This document shows positions 58,800 through 64,000 of a stretch of DNA of 64,000 nucleotides, in pieces (position 1 is the first letter of the stretch; the number at the start of each line of letters is the position of its first letter). The translations under genes and the position numbers were made by a program. Origin of the DNA: Torreya grandis (Eukaryota; Streptophyta; Pinopsida; Cupressales; Taxaceae); assembly GCA_037957365.1 (NCBI GenBank), contig JARHVA010000223.1:2055501-2119500 (forward strand), written 5' to 3'. Below the pieces are notes generated by a model. It was not told where the DNA came from. It searched no databases and saw only the letters and a list, made by a program, of their open reading frames with translations.

Positions 58800-59670
58800 C
58801 TGAAAAGAAAATGCAATCAAAGTTTAAAGGTCCATTTAATTTGCATATAACTGATTCTCAAAATTTTAAAATGGACCTAGGTAACTAAAAGGGGATTGCC
58901 CATGGACCTAGGTAACTAAAATCTAGCACATAATGCTCTAATTGATTATCCTAAAATGAAACTAAAACAAAGATCACAACCACGTCCATCATGTATTCAA
59001 AGACTTCCATCACAATTCACAAATGGTGCCCCACAGGACACCCAAAGTGACAGGATCCTCATATCGTCTTCTATTGGGCCGAGATTGCATTCTACAAACC
59101 AGCTGTAGCAATAAAAATTTCTTATCCAAGATGAAATTATCTTTATGATTAAGTTTGATGATAATTGGAAATGGGATATGAATCTCCACTGCTAATTTTC
59201 TTTCAAACGTGAACTGTTGCTTGAAAAGAAACTGCAATCAAAGTTTAAAGGTCCATTGAATTTGCATGTAACTGATTCTCCAATGTTAAAATGGACCTAG
59301 GTAACTAAAATCCAGTACATAATGCTCCAATGAGTCTGAAAAGGGATCGGCCATGGACCTAGGTAACTAAAATCTAGCACATAATGCTCTAATTGATTAT
59401 CCTAAAATGAAACTAAAACAAAGATCACAACCACGTCCATCCATGTATTCAAGACTTTCATCACATTTCACAAATGGAGCCCCACAGGAAATCCAAAATG
59501 ACAGGATCCTCATATCGTCTTCTATTGGGCCGAGATTGCATTCTACAAGCCAGCTGTAGCAATAAATTTCTTGTCCAAGACGGAATTTTCTTTAAGATTA
59601 AGTTTGATGATAATTGGAAATGGGATATGAAGCTCCGCTGCTAATTTTCTTTCAAACGTGAACTGTTGCT
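58800..59670. repeat. Intronic tandem duplication covering the 3' splice site
   Basis: The block 58800-59219 is repeated at about 59220-59670. Both copies begin tgaaaagaaa.tgcaatcaaa and end cgtgaactgttg. The second copy has an extra internal repeat of gccatggacctaggtaacta. On the minus strand both copies end in a pyrimidine tract: ttttcttttcag at the used acceptor, tttcttttcaag in the distal copy. Confidence 0.85.
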
Positions 59671-60538
59671 TGTATCCGTTAAACAACTTTTCTTGTTGAT
59701 ATCAAATTTTTAATGTGAAATCTTGATGCCATAATCTAGTCCTCCACTTAATACATGCACTGCCCGGAAAATGTCATTTAGATGGATGTAAGGACTTCCA
59801 TATCATAAACTGGTTTTGTGTCTGTTTCATCAACTTCAGAAGGGAACATCTAGTAGCCAAAAACTGAAAGAGAATAGAAAGCAAGTTTCTTCATTCATAA
59901 GCATAACCGAAAGGTTCTTTTGTATTTTTTTCCTATTTAAGGTTTTTTGATGAACATAATATAATGGGGAAGTTTGAACTTTGAAGACTTGCAGAATCAA
60001 CAGATAACACAGATACCACAGACGGTAAAAGAGTTGCATTAATGACGGTGACTGCATAAAAAGAACCTGCCGGCCAGAAAAGTGACAGATTAACTAGAAG
60101 TTAAGCAGCTTAAAAGTAGATTAGGTTTTGGCTAAGGTAGTCAATATGACTCATAATCCAAAGAGTCTGAGTAACTATAGATGGGCCTGAGAACACACGA
60201 GGGTCACAGAGATGCAAATAAATATGAAGATGAGATTCTTTAAATAGATGTTAGCAGAAACATAGATATAAATGGAAATATCTGTGGTTAAAATTTGACG
60301 GTTATAACCATCTATTTCACTTTTTTTTTCTACTTCACTTCTTTAGAATGCTAATATAAGGGATTTCTGCTCTTCACTTGTCTGAATTATATAAATTATT
60401 ATTGCGGTTGTGCATCTGTCTGTATTTCATAAAGGATAACTTAATCCAGCATGAGGAAAGGCAGATAAAGAAGGAAAATGCATTGAAGAGGTCTCCAGCA
60501 CAAAAACATTGATTTGATTGCTCAAAATGAATAAACAA

Positions 60539-60620
60539 GTTGAAATGACAAGCATTCTTAGCAATGAAATGAGCACACAAATTGAAATGAGGAGCATTCT
60601 TAGCAATGAAATGAGCATAC
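60539..60620. repeat. Two-copy tandem repeat, about 43-bp unit
   Basis: Two units at 60539 and 60582 share attcttagcaatgaaatgag with few differences. Confidence 0.7.
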
Positions 60621-61027
60621 TTGACCAATAAATCCACCATCCATAGCAATAAACTGAGTATGTATGGTCAATAAATTGACCATGACATAGGAAAAAGAAA
60701 ATTCGTCCCACCCGAGAAAGGGTTGTAATGAGATCCATTGATAATGTGTTCCCAATTTTAATAAGGAATGAGCAATAGATGAAACAGTCCTAGACTTATC
60801 ACATTTTTTGCTTGATTCTTTCAAAAGTTTTCACATGAAGCTACAATGTTTTACACATCTCCTTCAAGCCTTTCCAAAAACAAATCACTACTTACACTAT
60901 TATAGATCTTAGAGAAGCCAATGTGACTAACTAGAAGCAAGGAATAACATTCTTATAAGATCTTCTCCTTACATTTAGAATTGGTTGCAATGCATATGCA
61001 GTTTTTTTTTTGGAAAACCGGATCACC

Positions 61028-62520
61028 TTAAAAAGGAACACCTCCTTTCCTCTGTTTTAACCTTTTATAGGTCATGTAGCATAGCAGCAGTTCTTCATCT
61101 TTAGCATATTCAGCCAGTATCTCTTTTCTCGATCCTAGTTCCCCTATAGATATTACTTGTAGCTCAGCTAGGCAGGATAAGGAATTTGCAACCACATTAT
61201 GGATCCCCTTCTTGTATTTATACTTTACAGCCAAATTGTTGCAACTTGCTTACCCACTTTGCTTGCTGCCCACACAAGTTCATTTATGATATTGATAATC
61301 AATTCTTTAGGCTTTGGTGGTCTGTGCTACCCCAACCAATAGTGGTTCAAATTTTCTACCACGTGCATAAGAACCAAAATTTTCTTATCTAAGATGACTT
61401 CCCTTATCAGTCAGCTTCTTACTTTTAAAAGCATCTGACTGCAGATTTTCATGAGGGCAGAGCCTATGTCAGTGTTCGATGCATCACACTCTGCTACAAA
61501 GGGTTATGAGAAAATTGGAAGCGCAAGTGCAAGGCTAGATGTCATCACCTTCTTCCTTTATAGGAATGTGGCTCCTATTGTTTCTATCCATATCAATTGT
61601 CTTTCTCTGTCCATTTGAATTGATCCTTCTTTCTAACATCAATTAGTGGCACTATGAGGTCCCAAACCTCTTTAAACATGCTCATAAAAACTACATAGAC
61701 AATGGAATCCTCTCACCTGTTACATTTCTTTAGAGTGGGCCACTCATAATGGTTTGAAATTTGAATCATAGTTGGACTAGCATTTTACTATCTAATCTAA
61801 TGATGTGCCCAAGGTATACAAGTTCATCTTTTCAAACTCACCCTTCAATTCTTTTGCAAACAATAAGCTAAAGACAGAAAGAAAATACAGCTCTTAAATG
61901 GTGCAAATACCCTAGTTTTGCTATAAATGTGAGTATAATCAAAGAAGACCAAATGAATTTCCTCAAACGAGGCTTAAAAATGTGATTCATTATAACTTGA
62001 AATGTACCTAGGGCATTGGTTAGCCCAAAATACATCATAAAACACTCGTAATGGCCATAATGATTTGCAAAGTTTGCCTTGAGCTGGTCCCATATTCTCA
62101 CCATTATCTGATTATATCCATATCTCAAGTCCGTTTGTGTAAATACTACAGTCCCATGTGATTCAACAAGCAATTTATTTACAGATGGAATGGGATATTA
62201 TTTTTTCTGTTCAACTTGTTCAATTCCATGAAACCAATGCACAGAGGGAAGCATTTATCCTCTTCCTTGTCAAACTTATTGGAGATGGAAAATGACTATT
62301 ATTAAGTACCATATGACCCATATCCTGTAGTTTCTACACTATCATTTCTATCTTATCCTTAAACAACTTGGAATGCCTGTAATGGGGAACGGTGTTTGGT
62401 TTGAAATCTGGTTCTAGCCCAGAGATGTGTTCTCGGCCTCTATCAGGTGGCAGCCCTTTTTGCAGGTCCTGAAATAAACCTGCAAGTTCATCAATGGACT
62501 GTAGCATTTCTTTTTACCTA
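61028..62520 (-). pseudogene. Ty3 reverse transcriptase and RNase H remnant
   Basis: Reading leftwards, the pre-RT segment LAGLFQDLQKGLPPDRGREH is near 62500-62440. In RT, VVFTQTDLRYGYNQI is near 62145-62100 and MYFGLTNALGTFQ near 62040-62000. The F/YxDD motif is destroyed by a frameshift near 61935 (WSSLIIL in the continuing frame). Further on come KGEFEKMNLYTLG, an RNase H start FVAECDAS, and YKKGIHNVVANSLS at about 61215-61175. The order matches plant Ty3 elements. Multiple stops, and no LTR or integrase attached. It lies in the presumed large intron of the TORTIFOLIA1-like gene. Confidence 0.85.
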
Positions 62521-63299
62521 AATGGTTTTTGCACTTGAACCCTGAGATGCAAGACCCTCAGGATTTGCGCTGAAAATGAAACAACGCTGACCAATGTTGT
62601 TTTGCCATGTTGAGTGCAGGAATCATTTTTTTTGCATTAAGTTACAGTCCTCTAACCATAATCAGTTGCTGTCCTTCCCAAATTCTATGTATATCTCATC
62701 CAAATTCATACAGAGTTCACCATAATATTAAACAGCTTTGTAGCCTTTGATTGACTCGTGGCATAACAACATTGCTCCGTGGCATATGGTGTCTTCAGCA
62801 ACAGCTTCAGCATCATCCCAAGCGCATGTGGTCATACTACAAAGTCCAACTCCTCTTCTTTGATACCACACAACTCCAACAATGTTAGTACCATTCCACC
62901 CAACTCTACAGTGGCGTTATAAGAAGATGACAAAACAATGACAGTTACAAAGCGGTTGTTACTAACTAATGTAATGGTTCAACTAACCCTTTGTCTTCTA
63001 CACTTGTATATTTATGTTCTAGCTCCATTCTTTGTAAGAAGTTAGTGAATACAGAGATAGACTAGGACGTATGCATGTAAGAAATCACCACATCTGATCT
63101 CTCAGATCTTTGTACAGAAATTTGCATAATACAACTTTGTAGTTACAAATCTAATTTGGTGTCCATTGCTTCTAATTGGCTCTTTCCCTTGTCTCATTGT
63201 ACTCTAATATATCTTTCAGCCTCTTTCATTCAATATACGTTTCCACAATAACCCATTTAATCTGTTAAAGTGTGGTTGTCTAACCGATCTCCCCCCAAG
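62521..63299. other. Junction between two Ty3 fragments
   Basis: The part to about 62900 may be upstream pol of the minus-strand fragment (GYKAV..LCMNLDEIYIEF). The part 62940-63290 may be LTR or leader of the plus-strand fragment. I could not confirm LTR ends for either. Confidence 0.4.
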
Positions 63300-64000
63300 C
63301 GTCATCCTCAAAAGAAGAATACACTGTCAAATGATCAGACCAAGCAGTCCAAGACTGGTAAGTGGTGTTCAATTCATAACTCCAACAATCACTCCAATGA
63401 AGAGTGTCGTGCTAGGAAACTCTACTTCAACACAACTTGAGGGAGCAGGAACTAACACTGCAGCACTAGACAAAGGTAAGCAGATCATGGACTTTGAACC
63501 TAGTGTTATGGTAGGTGCCCCAAACATCGCTGCTTCCTCAAAAACAAATTCAGAGAAAGCAAAAAGATTGTTCCATTCTCAAATGCAGATCAATGGTCAA
63601 CCAATACACTTCATTGTTGACAATGAAAGTCAAAAGAACCTAATTCCCCTAAAGCAGTTTGCAAATTGAAATTGCCACTGACGCCTCACCCACAACCATA
63701 ATCCATTGGATGGTTCAATTCAGGTTATAAAAAATGCATCACTCAGCAATGTCAGATGGTTTACAAAAACAAGCCTTTTCAAGATGTAGTCCTTTGCAAC
63801 GTCGCACCATTAGAGGCATGTGATGTTTGACTTGATCAACCATATCTACACCATCAACATGCAATTTATGAAGCAAATCCTAGAAACGTCATAAATTTTG
63901 GTGACATGAGATACCACATACCAGAAATTGTTCCTAAGCTTTCACTCATTAGCGCCAAGCAATGGAAGAAGCTAGTCAATTCTAGTAAGAAGTTTGTAAT
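63300..64000 (+). pseudogene. Ty3 zinc knuckle and protease fragment (continues past window)
   Basis: A knuckle-like motif WCSIHNSNNHSNEECR is at about 63361-63412. After a frameshift, the protease segment QINGQPIHFIVDNESQKNLI lies at 63583-63645; the usual D-S/T-G triad is DNE here, so catalysis is doubtful. Downstream come CDVLL (63821-63835), YHIPEIVPKLSLISAKQ (63909-63960) and KKLVNS, which follow the protease in plant Ty3 polyproteins before reverse transcriptase. Its orientation is opposite to the fragment at 61028-62520. Confidence 0.82.

Larger units (their letters stand above)
58800..61027 (-). other. Upstream intron of the TORTIFOLIA1-like gene
   Basis: No exon is recognised. It contains a tandem duplication of about 425-440 bp (58800-59670) and a 43-bp tandem repeat (60539-60620). 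The short frames between 59836 and 60824 have no domain. Confidence 0.6.

Noticed and set aside
59010..59237. 75-codon minus-strand frame upstream of the large exon
   Set aside because: It lies in the duplicated intron block, does not match the TORTIFOLIA1 family and spans the duplication junction.
1..64000. CRISPR arrays, rRNA genes, bacterial operons
   Set aside because: No regularly spaced short repeats of that type, no rRNA-like sequence, and gene structure is eukaryotic.

Overview
The window looks like nuclear DNA of a seed plant with a very large genome, most likely a gymnosperm. That is an inference from introns of several kilobases, deeply nested and old LTR retrotransposons, a plant TORTIFOLIA1/SPIRAL2-type gene and a plant-type hAT transposon. 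I see no bacterial operons, rRNA or CRISPR. Nearly every longer reading frame outside the TORTIFOLIA1-like exon is a decayed transposon protein or a shadow frame.

Layout. (1) 1-26047 is one Ty1/copia element on the minus strand. Its pol remnant is at 1-3216, its gag at 24558-25194, its primer-binding site at 25195-25206 and its 5' LTR at 25209-26047; the other LTR lies left of the window. (2) A plus-strand Ty3-like element (element I, 3217-24557) is inserted in it. Its 5' LTR carries a 1.8 kb solo LTR (3663-5439) and its 3' LTR carries a 13.8 kb insert (9813-23624). (3) That insert is the oddest object here. Two copies of the LTR-to-gag half of another Ty3 family face each other as a large inverted repeat. 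Both outer ends are LTR 5' starts, and the whole unit is bounded by a 5-bp near-perfect target-site duplication. (4) 26048-27949 has no recognised gene but holds a long G tract. (5) 27950-31352 is a decayed hAT transposon gene (minus strand) whose 3' end is duplicated as a palindrome; a candidate first exon lies at about 48420-48600. (6) In its presumed first intron sits a Ty3-type element (element III, 31552-48370, TSD actta). Element III contains a further element (element IV, 34979-44699, TSD cattc) of the same family as the inverted composite. (7) 48621-49867 holds a fold-back and degenerate tandem repeats. (8) 49868-52514 is a small gag-protease-only Ty3 derivative (element V). (9) 53966-58799 holds the last two exons (minus strand) of a TORTIFOLIA1/SPIRAL2-like microtubule-associated protein gene, separated by a 3.7 kb intron; its 5' exons must lie beyond the window. 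(10) 61028-64000 holds two Ty3 pol/gag fragments facing away from each other.

The insertion order can be read from target-site duplications and internal empty sites. Copia was first, then element I inside it, then the solo LTR and the inverted composite inside element I's LTRs. Independently, the hAT came first, then element III in its presumed intron, then element IV inside element III. The composite and element IV share a family whose LTRs and leader carry repeated clusters of a CpG-rich palindrome (ACCGACGTCGGT and decayed forms). The only feature likely to be a functional cellular gene is the TORTIFOLIA1-like one.
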